Shown here: positions 25,903 to 34,738 of the stretch, one piece after another
How the letters are laid out: each line of letters begins with the position of its first letter
How positions within the stretch are numbered: position 1 is the stretch's first letter
Position numbers and translations under genes: made by a program
The notes under the pieces: model-generated
Told to the model about the DNA's origin: nothing
The model's database searches: none
What the model saw: only the letters and a program-made list of their open reading frames with translations
Assembly: GCA_934754775.1 (NCBI GenBank)
Contig: CAKVIM010000007.1
Location: 34,000-97,999 of the forward strand
Length of the DNA stretch: 64,000 bases
Direction of reading: 5' to 3'
Source of the DNA: an uncultured Candidatus Melainabacteria bacterium
Lineage (GTDB): Bacteria > Cyanobacteriota > Vampirovibrionia > Gastranaerophilales > Gastranaerophilaceae

Positions 25903-26441
25903 TGTCATATTTATCGATTTTCGTACTGGCAATCGCATTATCAATCGACGCTTGCGTTGTTTCGTTCTCTTACGGTCTGACTTTCACTCAGAAACGACTG
26001 AAAAACGCATTGCTCCTTGCAAGTTGCACAGGGATTTTTCAAGGTCTCATGCCGGCAATCGGGTATTATCTTACAAATTTTATTAAATCAATAATCGAGC
26101 CGTATGCAGGATTAATCGTATTTCTAATTTTCACATACCTTGGCTCTAAATTCATAATAGAAGCTTTTGACACAAAAAAAGAAAAACAGCTTTGCATTGA
26201 CCTAAAATGCCTGCTTTTAGTCGGAATTGCAACTAGTATTGACGCCTTTTCAGCCGGAATCACGCTTTCACTATTCGAAAACCACATCCTTAAGCCTGCT
26301 CTCTTGATTGCAGCAGTAACTTTCTGCAACTCAACTTTGGGATTTTCACTCGGCGGCAAACTAAAAAATTTACCGACTAAGGCACTCGAAATATCTTCCG
26401 GCATTCTTCTAATCCTGCTCGGAATAAAAGCCCTTTTCTAA
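25902..26441 (+). CDS. mntP: MntP-family manganese efflux pump
   Basis: 179-aa inner-membrane protein with six predicted helices. Two inverted-repeat halves each carry the conserved acidic motif: ALSIDACVVSFSYG (~11-24) and ATSIDAFSAGITLS (~109-122), the two conserved Asp residues expected of the family. MntP proteins export Mn2+. The start overlaps the dnaB stop by 1 bp. In model bacteria MntP is controlled by a Mn riboswitch; here coupling to dnaB makes that unlikely. Convergent with the 26443 gene, 1 bp apart. Confidence 0.9.
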   Translation: MSYLSIFVLAIALSIDACVVSFSYGLTFTQKRLKNALLLASCTGIFQGLMPAIGYYLTNFIKSIIEPYAGLIVFLIFTYLGSKFIIEAFDTKKEKQLCIDLKCLLLVGIATSIDAFSAGITLSLFENHILKPALLIAAVTFCNSTLGFSLGGKLKNLPTKALEISSGILLILLGIKALF

Positions 26442-26442
26442 G

Positions 26443-26928
26443 TTATTTGTTATTCTCTACCATTGGTTGAATGTCTAATTTAGAAAACGTTCTGGTAGCT
26501 TTTGCAAACTTAAATGACCCCGGAGGAGCCGTTACAGCTAAAGATGCTGCAAAACCTGCAAAAAGACCGGTTACGATACCGCCAACTGTCGTCAATATCT
26601 GTTTCAATGTTGAAGATTTTCTGGTCAAAGCAATCGGAACAACTGCACCTAGAATACCGCCCGCAGTTACAATTCCTCGGGAAAGATTACGTCTGCGTTT
26701 AATATCCGCTTCAGAAGAATTCTCTTGTGCAAACTTCTGTATCTTCGGAGCCGTCTCCATTATATCAATATAGGCTTTTTCAAATGTATCCGCCTCATTA
26801 ACAGGCACTGTAAGTTTTCCGGCTTCATTACCGCTTGAATCTATTACCCTGTAAACAGCACGCCCGTTAGGCATTGTACCCGTTCTTTGAATGTTACCAT
26901 AAGGATTTGAGTTTACACCGTTAACCAT
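26443..26928 (-). CDS. 161-aa membrane protein with two hydrophobic helices, function unknown
   Basis: N-terminal ~75 residues are a soluble polar segment (MVNGVNSNPYGNIQRTGTMP; a short beta motif RAVYRVIDSSGNEAGKL). Two hydrophobic Gly/Ala-rich stretches (GIVTAGGILGAVVPIALT and ILTTVGGIVTGLFAGFAA, ~86-130) form a helical hairpin, followed by a cytoplasmic tail. No cleavable signal. The N-terminal NPYGN style resembles other lineage-specific proteins here. The AT-rich upstream DNA (AATATAATATATGTATAAG) partly resembles the shared promoter motif but lacks its core TACTTT. Function unknown. Confidence 0.8.
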   Translation of the reverse strand: MVNGVNSNPYGNIQRTGTMPNGRAVYRVIDSSGNEAGKLTVPVNEADTFEKAYIDIMETAPKIQKFAQENSSEADIKRRRNLSRGIVTAGGILGAVVPIALTRKSSTLKQILTTVGGIVTGLFAGFAASLAVTAPPGSFKFAKATRTFSKLDIQPMVENNK

Positions 26929-27020
26929 ATAAGACCACCTTCACACTTATACATATATTATATTTATAAACGTAATTAAACGCAATAAATTGCTAAAATA
27001 TGAAGGTATATTAAGCAGAA

Positions 27021-27899
27021 TTAATCAGCGTAACAAGATAATAGCAAATTGCCTCTAAGTTTGTTTAACGCTCTAGCTTCTGTTTGTCTTATGCATTCTT
27101 TGGTAACTCCAAATAACTTACCAATATCTTCTAAAGTTGTCTTTGTGAAGTTTTCCAAACCGAAACGCATTTTTATAACAGTTTGTTCACGTTCTTTCAA
27201 TGTAGATACAACGTTTCTTAAATCATTTTTCAATTGTTCATATTCAATATTTTCTTCAACATTTGTTTTAACGTCTTCTAAAACATCAGCCACATTTAAT
27301 TCGCTTCCGTTTTTACCGTCAAAACTGCCTTCTATAGAAACTGTGGTTGAATATGCTGATAAAAATGTATCAATTTTTTCAGGTTCCATATTCATTTTTT
27401 CTGCAACATCTTTGTTTGTTACTTGGCAGTTATATGCTCTTTCCATTTCTGCTTTAACTTTAGAGAACTTAGATAAGGTTTCTTGAATATAAACAGGGAT
27501 TTTCATGCAATATGATTGTTCAGAAATTGCCTTGAACATAGCTTGTTTAATCCACCAGCTTGCATAAGTTGAAAATCTGTAACCTAATTCCGGATTAAAT
27601 TTTTCTACCGCAATCATCAAACCTAAGTTTCCTTCTTGAATCAAATCAACCATCGGTAATTTTGCAACATGGATAACTTTTCTTGCAATTGTCAAAACTA
27701 ATTTCAAATTAGATTGAACCAAAATCTTTTTAGCTTCCTTGTCGCCGTTTTTTGCTCTCAATGCCACTTCTTTTTCTTCAGCAGCATCTAATGATTTAAA
27801 ACTTTGAGCCTTTCTCAAATAAGCTCCAAATTCATTTGCAACAACATTGTTTTTTGCAGGGTTAGTAGTCTTTTTCATTGGGATAAATGCGTCTTTCAT
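27021..27899 (-). CDS. Alternative sigma factor of the sigma-70 group (RpoD/RpoS-like)
   Basis: 292-aa sigma factor. Region 1.2-like EFGAYLRKAQSFKSL (~24-38), region 2 from NLKLVLTIARKVIHVAKLP through DLIQEGNLGLM and GYRFSTYASWWIKQAM (~63-122, covering -10 recognition and melting), region 3 (~125-215), and region 4 with the helix-turn-helix TTLEDIGKLFGVTKECIRQT (~250-270). It lacks the large N-terminal region of the housekeeping RpoD, so it is a group-2-like alternative factor. Region 2.4 (STYASWWIKQ) resembles the canonical one, suggesting TATAAT-like -10 recognition. The leader is AT-rich with TTGAGA-17-TATTAT promoter boxes and a variant of the motif found at four other genes (see 27959). 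SD GGAG is 10 nt before the ATG. Confidence 0.93.
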   Translation of the reverse strand: MKDAFIPMKKTTNPAKNNVVANEFGAYLRKAQSFKSLDAAEEKEVALRAKNGDKEAKKILVQSNLKLVLTIARKVIHVAKLPMVDLIQEGNLGLMIAVEKFNPELGYRFSTYASWWIKQAMFKAISEQSYCMKIPVYIQETLSKFSKVKAEMERAYNCQVTNKDVAEKMNMEPEKIDTFLSAYSTTVSIEGSFDGKNGSELNVADVLEDVKTNVEENIEYEQLKNDLRNVVSTLKEREQTVIKMRFGLENFTKTTLEDIGKLFGVTKECIRQTEARALNKLRGNLLLSCYAD

Positions 27900-27958
27900 A
27901 CTTTTAAGCTCCTATATAATTTTTTTTAACAATACACATAACGGGGATTTCTTATATA

Positions 27959-27980
27959 CTTATAATATATCAAAAGTATA
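27959..27980 (-). promoter_or_regulatory. Sigma-gene promoter containing a variant of the shared motif
   Basis: On the minus strand: TATACTTT, then TG, ATATAT, T, ATAAG. This is the regulon motif with two small insertions. It overlaps a TTGAGA-17-TATTAT promoter. A TTGTAACAA palindrome lies at 28033-28041, 52 bp further upstream of this box. Confidence 0.45.
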
Positions 27981-28039
27981 TACTTCTCAATACTTTTGTT
28001 AAGAAATATTACAAAAAATACCCATTTTTCAGCATATTG

Positions 28040-29221
28040 TTACAAAACTTCACATTGCTGAACACACAATTTAAGATCTGCAACTCTTGTATTTATGGTT
28101 GCAATTACGTCCCGCATCTGAGCTTCAAGCCTTTTTCCGCCTTTAAAACATGTATGAAAAAATAAAATTGTAGAAGTTGATTTTGTGAGTTCAGACTTCA
28201 ATTCCGCAATTTTGTTGTAAATAAGAGGGTCAACGCACTCCTTATTTTCACAAAGAGTAATATAAATATGTCCGAGCCACCATTGAACTTCTTCTACATT
28301 ATTCGCTTTTAAGCCTTTTAGAGCTTTTTTGAAGTACGAAAGAATGAGCGAATAAATATCAACAAGCTTTTCTTTCTTCTTCGGTAAAACCTGTTTAAAG
28401 TATTCCATTGTCTGATTATAGCCGATATTAATAAGCTTGCGTCTTGATTCTTTATCCAAATTAAAATCCGCAAAGAATATATCGCCTGTGTTTATGCGTA
28501 TATAATCGTATCTGTCATTATTACCATAAAGTTCCGTTACAAAACCTGTCGCAACATCCGTTACGCAGCTATAAATCGTGTTAATGTAAGAAATCGGGCT
28601 TTTTTCATCTTTACTATAATCGCCTTCCAACCTGAATTCCAAAATACGACTTTCTGAATTATTCAATGTATCGGAAAGACGCCACATCGGAGAAGCCTTT
28701 TGCAAATCTCCATCCACCAAATATGAATCATTGTATTCATACGGTGCCATAAGCCCCGGCATGCTGGACGAAATCTTAATAGCTTGAGCGATTTCAAAAT
28801 CCGGAGTCGTAAGAGCCGAAAATTCTTGTGAGCCAAATTTGGTTAAATCAGTCGTAATAATAACAAGCTTCTGTTCCAAGTCTTTAAATGTTATATTATT
28901 ACCGTGAACATTAATCTTTTTGGCAAGCAATTCATTGAGCCAATCCAAGAAAATTTCACCTTTAGAAAGTGCAAAAGGTTTGCCGAAACCTAAATGAATA
29001 TCCTTGAACAAGTCGAAATTAACCTTCATAAAAAGATTTTCAAGTTCATAAGATTTATAACCGCAAGCAACCAACGCAGCCATTATAGACCCGACCGACG
29101 AGCCACCGATTATATCATATTCAATATTCAATTCTTCTAAAGCCCTAATAGTGCCAATATATGCCATTCCACGAATAGCACCACCGCCGAACAAACATGT
29201 GTATTTCAAAGGATTAGTCAT
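28040..29221 (-). CDS. Patatin-like phospholipase
   Basis: 393 aa. Serine-Asp dyad lipolytic acyl hydrolase of the patatin family. Oxyanion-hole motif GGGAIRG (~11-17), nucleophile elbow GGSSVGS (~38-44, GxSxG), and catalytic Asp in YLVDGDLQKASP (~168-179) are all intact. The C-terminal ~150 residues are helical and family-variable. There is no signal peptide, so it is cytosolic or peripheral at the membrane, where it would hydrolyse phospholipid or other acyl esters. The upstream gene ends 6 bp before, giving a likely two-gene unit with the membrane protein at 29228. Its ATG is immediately preceded by a GGGGTAAAT-type repeat array. Confidence 0.92.
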   Translation of the reverse strand: MTNPLKYTCLFGGGAIRGMAYIGTIRALEELNIEYDIIGGSSVGSIMAALVACGYKSYELENLFMKVNFDLFKDIHLGFGKPFALSKGEIFLDWLNELLAKKINVHGNNITFKDLEQKLVIITTDLTKFGSQEFSALTTPDFEIAQAIKISSSMPGLMAPYEYNDSYLVDGDLQKASPMWRLSDTLNNSESRILEFRLEGDYSKDEKSPISYINTIYSCVTDVATGFVTELYGNNDRYDYIRINTGDIFFADFNLDKESRRKLINIGYNQTMEYFKQVLPKKKEKLVDIYSLILSYFKKALKGLKANNVEEVQWWLGHIYITLCENKECVDPLIYNKIAELKSELTKSTSTILFFHTCFKGGKRLEAQMRDVIATINTRVADLKLCVQQCEVL

Positions 29222-29225
29222 TAAA

Positions 29226-29260
29226 ATTTACCCCTTACATTTACCCCTTATATTTACCCC
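29226..29260 (-). repeat. GGGGTAAAT array at a gene junction
   Basis: Three copies of ATTTACCCC spaced 13 bp apart (29226, 29239, 29252). On the minus strand they read GGGGTAAAT and encode the last residues and stop codon of the 506-aa membrane protein. Confidence 0.8.
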
Positions 29261-30748
29261 TAATTTTTTGCCAAAAGTCTTGCCGCAGAACATTGTTCGC
29301 TTATAATAATCAAGCCCGTATTCAGGTTCAAGATAAGAAGCTTTTTCCTGCCCTTTCTTCACAAATATACCGCAAACACGTCCGTCAAAGATATGAACCC
29401 AATCTTTATCTTTAATTAATTTAGAATATATCTCCACATCCTTTGCAGGCATCAAAATATCTGTATCATAATTTGTAACAATATCACGCCAATTTTTCTC
29501 TGCTAAATTAAAATCTCTAAGCATCAAAAACTCTTTATCGTTATAAACCTCTTCATACCGTCCGTCCATATAAATCAAGTTGTCCGGATAAAGTTTATAA
29601 GAAAGATAACTTCCATACCCGAACGGCACAACAATATTTCCCTTAATATTATTTATCATCAAGAACTCTGCTTCATATAACGGATATTTGTACAAATCAC
29701 ATCTCGGGTACCAAGGTGATGAAAACGGCACGATATACAACGCCAACACAATTATTGCAGGATAAAGAGCTTTTTCGCACATTATAAAAGATTTTTTAAG
29801 CTTATAAAGTATTCGCATAAAATCGTTATAACACAATGCAGCAGAGGTTATCAGTGTTAAAGAAAGGAGTTTTACGTGAGCTAATCCTGAATAAAGAGTA
29901 ACTGCAAGCACAATAGTTTTCGTAATATCAATCTTTTTGTTATTAACAAAACTTAGTAATAACGCTAGAATACCAAAAACACTCGACGGTAAATAATAAG
30001 AAAAATGTCGGCCAGCTAGAAAGCTCAACCATTCAATGATATATTTTCGATTTTTTGTTGTTGCTGAAAATAAAAAGTTCAAATAGTTGACTCCGTAAGG
30101 ATTTATAATCAAAAGTGGAGTTGAAATCGCAAGCAGTGCAAAATATTTTTTCCAAGGTTTGCGTTCCAAAATTGCACCGACTAAGTACATAAAAATCAGC
30201 CCTAATCCTGAAACAACACCGCCATGAAGGTTATTCCACAGAATTACAATTGGAGGAATTATCCAGACAAGTTTTGTATCATAGTTTTTTCGCATTCTCT
30301 CCATTAGATACAAAAACATACTGAAGAAAAAGAAACTAAAGAAGTGACATCTTATGCCGGAGTTGTTCAAGTGATTAAAAAACCATATAAACACGGTCAT
30401 AAAAAGCAGTGTTGTAGGGTATGCGTGTTTCTGAAGCTGTTGAGTTTTTATTACGAAAAATCCGGTTCCAAACACTAACAAAGTCTGCAACAAAATTATC
30501 CCAATTGGTCCAAAATATTTTAGTACAAAATAAAACACAACTCCGGAGCCCCATTCATGGTCATACCAAGGATGAGTAGGTGTGTATGAAAGGAAATCTT
30601 TAAACGGCAAAATTCCGTGCTCTATAAAGTTTTCACCGACAATCAGCCTTGCAAAAAAATCAAAATCATAGTTTTTTGCAAGACAAGTCAGGGTTAATGC
30701 TAAAATTGCCAGTACTATATACAGGAAAGCCCTCTTTTTTGTCATCAT
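29228..30748 (-). CDS. Multispan membrane protein, glycosyltransferase-C-like, function unknown
   Basis: 506 aa with about 10 hydrophobic spans. It starts MMTKKRAFLYIVLAILALTL; the first periplasmic loop contains NYDFDFFARLIVGENFIEHG and the acidic motif YDHEWGSG (~63-70), followed by spans such as IGIILLQTLLVFGTGFFV. A ~130-residue soluble C-terminal domain carries NNIKGNIVVPFGYGSYLSYK and YMDGRYEEVY. The topology and an acidic first loop resemble lipid-linked sugar transferases of the GT-C type (PMT/ArnT class), but I do not see a diagnostic motif. The C-terminal codons come from the GGGGTAAAT repeat (GVNIRGKCKG), suggesting the original end was replaced. Upstream of patatin in the same unit. 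Confidence 0.75.
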   Translation of the reverse strand: MMTKKRAFLYIVLAILALTLTCLAKNYDFDFFARLIVGENFIEHGILPFKDFLSYTPTHPWYDHEWGSGVVFYFVLKYFGPIGIILLQTLLVFGTGFFVIKTQQLQKHAYPTTLLFMTVFIWFFNHLNNSGIRCHFFSFFFFSMFLYLMERMRKNYDTKLVWIIPPIVILWNNLHGGVVSGLGLIFMYLVGAILERKPWKKYFALLAISTPLLIINPYGVNYLNFLFSATTKNRKYIIEWLSFLAGRHFSYYLPSSVFGILALLLSFVNNKKIDITKTIVLAVTLYSGLAHVKLLSLTLITSAALCYNDFMRILYKLKKSFIMCEKALYPAIIVLALYIVPFSSPWYPRCDLYKYPLYEAEFLMINNIKGNIVVPFGYGSYLSYKLYPDNLIYMDGRYEEVYNDKEFLMLRDFNLAEKNWRDIVTNYDTDILMPAKDVEIYSKLIKDKDWVHIFDGRVCGIFVKKGQEKASYLEPEYGLDYYKRTMFCGKTFGKKLGVNIRGKCKG

Positions 30749-30833
30749 AAAAATCCCCTAATCTTCTTTTCTTAATTATATCAAAAACACCATTATTGTG
30801 ATAAAATAGGTTAAGATATTTGAGAGGTAATTT

Positions 30834-32075
30834 ATGGGATTAACGTTGGTTGAAAAAATAATTTCCGAACATGCCGGAAAACAAGTACACGCAGGCGAAC
30901 TTGTTATATCAAAAGTTGATGTGTCAGCGGTTCAGGATGGTACAGGTCCTTTAACGGTACAAGAGTTCAAAAAACTCGGGAAAAGCAAGTTAAACAATCC
31001 TAAGAGAACAATATTGTTTATCGACCACGCAGCTCCGAGCCCTCGAAAAGAGCTTTCTAACACGCATATGGTATTAAGAGAATTCCACAAAGAGTACGGA
31101 GCGGTTTTATCCGATGTTGGGGCAGGGGTTTGCCACCAAAGACTAATTGAAACATTTGTTAACCCAGGAGAAGTCCTGGTTGGAGCAGATTCTCATACTT
31201 GTACTTCAGGTGCGTTGGGTGCGTTTGCTACAGGCATGGGTTCAACCGATATTGCTGTCGCTATGGCTTTAGGTAAAACTTGGCTAAAAGTTCCTGCTAC
31301 ATTCAAAATTGTAGTAAGCGGAGAATTTAGAGAAGGTATCTGCTCAAAGGATTTGATGCTTCATCTTATCGGTATGATTGGGGCAGACGGTGCTACATAT
31401 AAAGCACTGGAATTCACAGGCGACACAATTGATAATATGTCTATGTCAGAAAGATTTACGCTTGCGAATATGGCTGTAGAAGCAGGTGCGAAGTGCGGTT
31501 TGTTTATAGCTGATGAAAAAACAAAAGCATTCTTGAAAGAACGTGGACGTGAAGACAAATTTAGACAGATTTTGCCGGATAGTGATGCAGTCTACGAAAG
31601 AATTATCAATATTAACGCAGAAGATGTTCCGCATACGGTTTCATGCCCGCACACTGTTGATAACACGAAGCGTGTTGAAGAATTAAAGGATGTGAAAGTA
31701 AATCAGGTTTACGTCGGAACTTGCACAAACGGAAGAATTGAAGATTTGAGAATTGTTGCCAATATTCTTAAAGGCAAAACAGTTCATCCTGACGTAAGAA
31801 TGTTGATTTCACCGGCATCTAAGGATGTCTTTAAGCAAGCCCTGAAAGAAGGTTTGATAGATATATTTGTAGAAGCTAACGCTGCAATTTTGGCACCCGG
31901 TTGCGGTCCTTGTGTCGGAGTTCACGCAGGAATATTAGGTGACGGAGAAGTTTGCTTAGCAACTCAAAACAGAAATTTCCAAGGTAGAATGGGCAATACA
32001 AAGGGCTTCATCTATCTTGCATCCCCTTATGTCGCAGCTTATACGGCTTTAAGAGGATATATTTCAGCAGAATAA
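30834..32075 (+). CDS. leuC: 3-isopropylmalate dehydratase large subunit (LeuC-type aconitase family)
   Basis: 413 aa, the length of type-2 LeuC/homoaconitase large subunits. Would isomerise 2- and 3-isopropylmalate in leucine synthesis when paired with a small LeuD subunit. The [4Fe-4S] ligands are visible in VYVGTCTNGRIED (~293) and in APGCGPCVGVHAG (~352-364). GADSHTCTSGALGAFATGMG and the DHAAPSP strand are family signatures. The start has GAGAGG 7 nt upstream. No leuD, leuB or leuA gene lies in this window, so the partner must be elsewhere or the enzyme may work in another pathway such as homoaconitate. Confidence 0.9.
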   Translation: MGLTLVEKIISEHAGKQVHAGELVISKVDVSAVQDGTGPLTVQEFKKLGKSKLNNPKRTILFIDHAAPSPRKELSNTHMVLREFHKEYGAVLSDVGAGVCHQRLIETFVNPGEVLVGADSHTCTSGALGAFATGMGSTDIAVAMALGKTWLKVPATFKIVVSGEFREGICSKDLMLHLIGMIGADGATYKALEFTGDTIDNMSMSERFTLANMAVEAGAKCGLFIADEKTKAFLKERGREDKFRQILPDSDAVYERIININAEDVPHTVSCPHTVDNTKRVEELKDVKVNQVYVGTCTNGRIEDLRIVANILKGKTVHPDVRMLISPASKDVFKQALKEGLIDIFVEANAAILAPGCGPCVGVHAGILGDGEVCLATQNRNFQGRMGNTKGFIYLASPYVAAYTALRGYISAE

Positions 32076-32092
32076 GGCTTAAAAAAACAAGA

Positions 32093-32138
32093 CTTGGTCA
32101 TTCCCTCACCTTATAGAAGAGGGTTAGGGTGAGGTCTT
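32093..32138. repeat. Solo arm of the CCTCACCC-type MITE family
   Basis: TTGGTCATTCCCTC to AGGGTGAGGTCTT matches the right arm of the 61867-61992 element with a few substitutions. It sits between leuC and the next gene. Confidence 0.7.
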
Positions 32139-32157
32139 AAGCAAAAAGGATAAAACT

Positions 32158-32643
32158 ATGAACTTACTACTTTTAAAACAATTATCAATTCTAAGTGCAT
32201 TTGCAGGAGCAATTTTGGGTTTCATCACGATTGTGCCTTACGTAAGCTTTTTGAGTTTCATGATTTTGATTCTCTGTTTATCAGCTTTCGTACTCACTTA
32301 TCTTAAGCAAAATGACTTAATCGGAATTATAAGTATACGTGAAGGGTGTATATTTGGTGCAGTTATCGGATTTGTATCGTTTTTAGCTTTCGCAGTAGTT
32401 TACACTCCTATAAGCATGCTGCTCGGATGGCTTATTCCATCATATACACAAGGGTTTTTAAGATTCTTTATGGGAAGTTTCGGCTCATTCATAGTTATGA
32501 TTCTTCTTATGATTCTTATGGCAGGTATAAGTGCATTGTTTAACGGCTTTGCAGGACTTGTAACCGCTTATGTATACGAGCTTATAACCGGTGTAAAAAA
32601 AGAAAACAACGAAAATACAAGCGTAGATTTTGAAATAAAATAA
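32158..32643 (+). CDS. 161-aa four-helix membrane protein, function unknown
   Basis: Starts MNLLLLKQLSILSAFAGAIL with AAAAGGA upstream. Four hydrophobic segments (LSILSAFAGAILGFITIVPY, LSFMILILCLSAFVLTY, CIFGAVIGFVSFLAFAVVY, FIVMILLMILMAGISALF) and a charged cytoplasmic tail ending DFEIK. Gly-rich helix packing resembles small transporters or quality-control proteins but no family is certain. It sits between leuC and mtnA and may be cotranscribed with one of them. Confidence 0.8.
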   Translation: MNLLLLKQLSILSAFAGAILGFITIVPYVSFLSFMILILCLSAFVLTYLKQNDLIGIISIREGCIFGAVIGFVSFLAFAVVYTPISMLLGWLIPSYTQGFLRFFMGSFGSFIVMILLMILMAGISALFNGFAGLVTAYVYELITGVKKENNENTSVDFEIK

Positions 32644-32652
32644 AAATTTATT

Positions 32653-32674
32653 GGTGCAAAAAATTGCACCCTAC
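32653..32674 (-). repeat. GTAG-headed REP-like palindrome
   Basis: GGTGCAA...TTGCACC stem followed by CTAC, i.e. GTAG then a stem on the minus strand. It lies 9 bp after a stop codon. Confidence 0.65.
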
Positions 32675-32709
32675 ATTCAACATGCCAATGGCAAAAACAG
32701 GAGAAAATA

Positions 32710-33765
32710 ATGGAATTCAAATCAAAAATAAAAACAATCGAATGGGTTGATACATATTCAAAAATGGTTGACCAGACAGTTGTGCCTTACGAATACAAGT
32801 TCGTAAATATTACAACAGGCGAAGATATGTTCAACGCAATCAGAAACATGATTGTTAGAGGTGCACCTGCTATCGGAATTGCCGGAGCACACGGCGTAAT
32901 ACTTTTTGCTCAAGAGGGAGCAAAAGAAATTTCTTCAAGAGAAGAATTCATTACTTGGCTTCTCGAAAAAGCAGAGTATATGAAGACATCACGTCCAACT
33001 GCAGTTAATTTAATGTGGGCGGTTGAAAAACAAGAAGAAATTATCAAGAATTCAAAATCCGATATTAACGGAATTATTGCAGAATTGAAAGCCAACGCAA
33101 TAAAATTGGAAAACGAAGATATTGAAATCAACAAAAAAATTGGTGATTATGGTGCAGAAGTTGTTCCAAAAGGAGCTACAATTCTTACGCACTGCAACGC
33201 AGGAGCATTAGCAACAGTTGGTTACGGTACAGCTCTCGGCGTAGTTCGTTCAGCTTACGCTAAAGATAACACTGTTCAAGTTTTTGCCGACGAAACTCGT
33301 CCTCGCCAACAAGGTGCAAGAATTACGACATTTGAACTTGCAATGGACGGAATCCCTGTAACCTTGATTACCGACGGCATGTGTTCATATTTTATGAGCA
33401 AAGGTATGATTGATATGGTTGTCGTGGGTGCCGACAGAATCGCCGCAAACGGTGATACAGCAAACAAAATCGGGACCTACACAGTAGCAATCGCAGCTAA
33501 GTACCACAACATTCCATTCTACATAGCAGCACCGCTTTCTACAATCGATACCTCAATCAAATCCGGAGCAGAAATCCCGATTGAAGAACGTTCGCACGAA
33601 GAAGTTACGCACATCAACGGGAAACGAATCTGTGCAGAAGGCGTTAACATCATAAACCCTGGGTTTGACGTAACTCCGCACGAGCTAATCGCCGGTATAA
33701 TTACAGAAAAAGGCATTCTAAGACCTGATTACAATAAATCAATCGCAGAAGCTTTTAAGAAATAA
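32710..33765 (+). CDS. mtnA: S-methyl-5-thioribose-1-phosphate isomerase (eIF-2B alpha family)
   Basis: Isomerises 5-methylthioribose-1-phosphate to the ribulose form in methionine salvage. 351 aa, normal length. Diagnostic residues: RGAPAIGIAGAHG (~53-65), catalytic Cys in THCNAGALATVGYGTALG (~159-176), and catalytic Asp in VVGADRIAANGDTANKIGT (~238-256), plus GAEIPIEERS (~288). These separate it from ribose-1,5-bisphosphate isomerase relatives only by close comparison, so the substrate is likely but not certain. AGGAGA precedes the ATG. No other salvage gene is adjacent. Confidence 0.92.
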   Translation: MEFKSKIKTIEWVDTYSKMVDQTVVPYEYKFVNITTGEDMFNAIRNMIVRGAPAIGIAGAHGVILFAQEGAKEISSREEFITWLLEKAEYMKTSRPTAVNLMWAVEKQEEIIKNSKSDINGIIAELKANAIKLENEDIEINKKIGDYGAEVVPKGATILTHCNAGALATVGYGTALGVVRSAYAKDNTVQVFADETRPRQQGARITTFELAMDGIPVTLITDGMCSYFMSKGMIDMVVVGADRIAANGDTANKIGTYTVAIAAKYHNIPFYIAAPLSTIDTSIKSGAEIPIEERSHEEVTHINGKRICAEGVNIINPGFDVTPHELIAGIITEKGILRPDYNKSIAEAFKK

Positions 33766-33772
33766 AAGTTAG

Positions 33773-33799
33773 ATAAGGTGGGAAAATTTCCCGCCTTAT
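33773..33799. terminator. Bidirectional terminator between convergent mtnA and the pdxA-like gene
   Basis: ATAAGGTGGGAAA / TTTCCCGCCTTAT stem, T-run on the plus side; located between stops at 33765 and 33803. Confidence 0.85.
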
Positions 33800-33802
33800 T
33801 TT

Positions 33803-34738
33803 TTAATACAAACAATACTTAATCGCTTCCATCATTGAATCGGGATTAGCGATATTTTTACCCGCAATATCAAAAGCTGTACCGTGACTTGGAGAAGTTC
33901 TTATTATATCAAGTCCAATCGTCATATTAACCGTTTTTTCAGAAGCGACAGACTTAATCGGAATCAAGCCTTGGTCGTGATAACAAGCTATATAACAATC
34001 ATACGGTGATTTTTCATTCTTTAAATAACTCTGAACTCCACCAATAAAGAGTGTATCCGCAGGTAAAGGATTAGTAATATTAATTCCTCTATTCCTTACT
34101 GCTTCCACAGCAGGGATAATAACCTGCTCCTCTTCAGAGCCTATAAGTCCGTTTTCGCCGGCATGCGGATTCAAGGCACACAGTGCAAATGACGGTTTCT
34201 TAATAAACAATTTGTTTTGAAAATAGCTTCTCAAACGTTCAACTTTTTCAATAATAACTTCCTTCGTCAAAATTGTACTAACATCTTTCAAAGCACAATG
34301 TCTGGTTAAAAGCAGAACTCGAAAATCTTTTGACACAAAAAGCATTTCAGCTTTTTGACCGTTATGAGCCAGAAAATGCTCCAAAACTTCTGTTTGACCG
34401 TTAAACTTATGTCCGGCTAAATTCATTGCCTCTTTTGAAGTTGGAGCAGTTACAATAAATTTTGGCTTAATTTCGCAAGCTTTTTCCAACAACTTGAACG
34501 CAAAATTTCCGGCTTCCGGTAAAACTTCACCAGGGAGCACTTTATGCGGATAATCAATTTCGATAACTTCATAGTTATTATTGATATGCCCATAAGTGTT
34601 CAAGACCTTTGAATTAGAAATAACTACAATATCTTTGGATGGCAAATTCAGCATATTGAGAGCTTTAATCGTAATCTCAGCTCCAATACCATTCGGATCG
34701 CCCGTTGTTATCGCAATTTTATTCGCATATTTGTTCAT
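33803..34738 (-). CDS. pdxA: PdxA-family dehydrogenase, probable PdxA2 (4-phospho-D-threonate/erythronate type)
   Basis: 311 aa, NAD-dependent, divalent-metal dehydrogenase. PdxA signatures: TTGDPNGIGAEITIKAL (~11-27), GHKFNGQTEVLEHF, the metal-binding LNPHAGENGLIG, CYHDQGLIPIKS and RTSPSHGTAFDIAGK near the end. The classic enzyme oxidises 4-phosphohydroxy-L-threonine in vitamin B6 synthesis. The gene overlaps by 20 bp the upstream four-carbon acid sugar kinase gene, which in known pathways makes 4-phospho-D-threonate or D-erythronate for PdxA2, giving dihydroxyacetone phosphate. Context therefore favours PdxA2, a catabolic enzyme, over B6 synthesis. Residue-level evidence cannot separate the two here. 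Confidence 0.88.
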   Translation of the reverse strand: MNKYANKIAITTGDPNGIGAEITIKALNMLNLPSKDIVVISNSKVLNTYGHINNNYEVIEIDYPHKVLPGEVLPEAGNFAFKLLEKACEIKPKFIVTAPTSKEAMNLAGHKFNGQTEVLEHFLAHNGQKAEMLFVSKDFRVLLLTRHCALKDVSTILTKEVIIEKVERLRSYFQNKLFIKKPSFALCALNPHAGENGLIGSEEEQVIIPAVEAVRNRGINITNPLPADTLFIGGVQSYLKNEKSPYDCYIACYHDQGLIPIKSVASEKTVNMTIGLDIIRTSPSHGTAFDIAGKNIANPDSMMEAIKYCLY

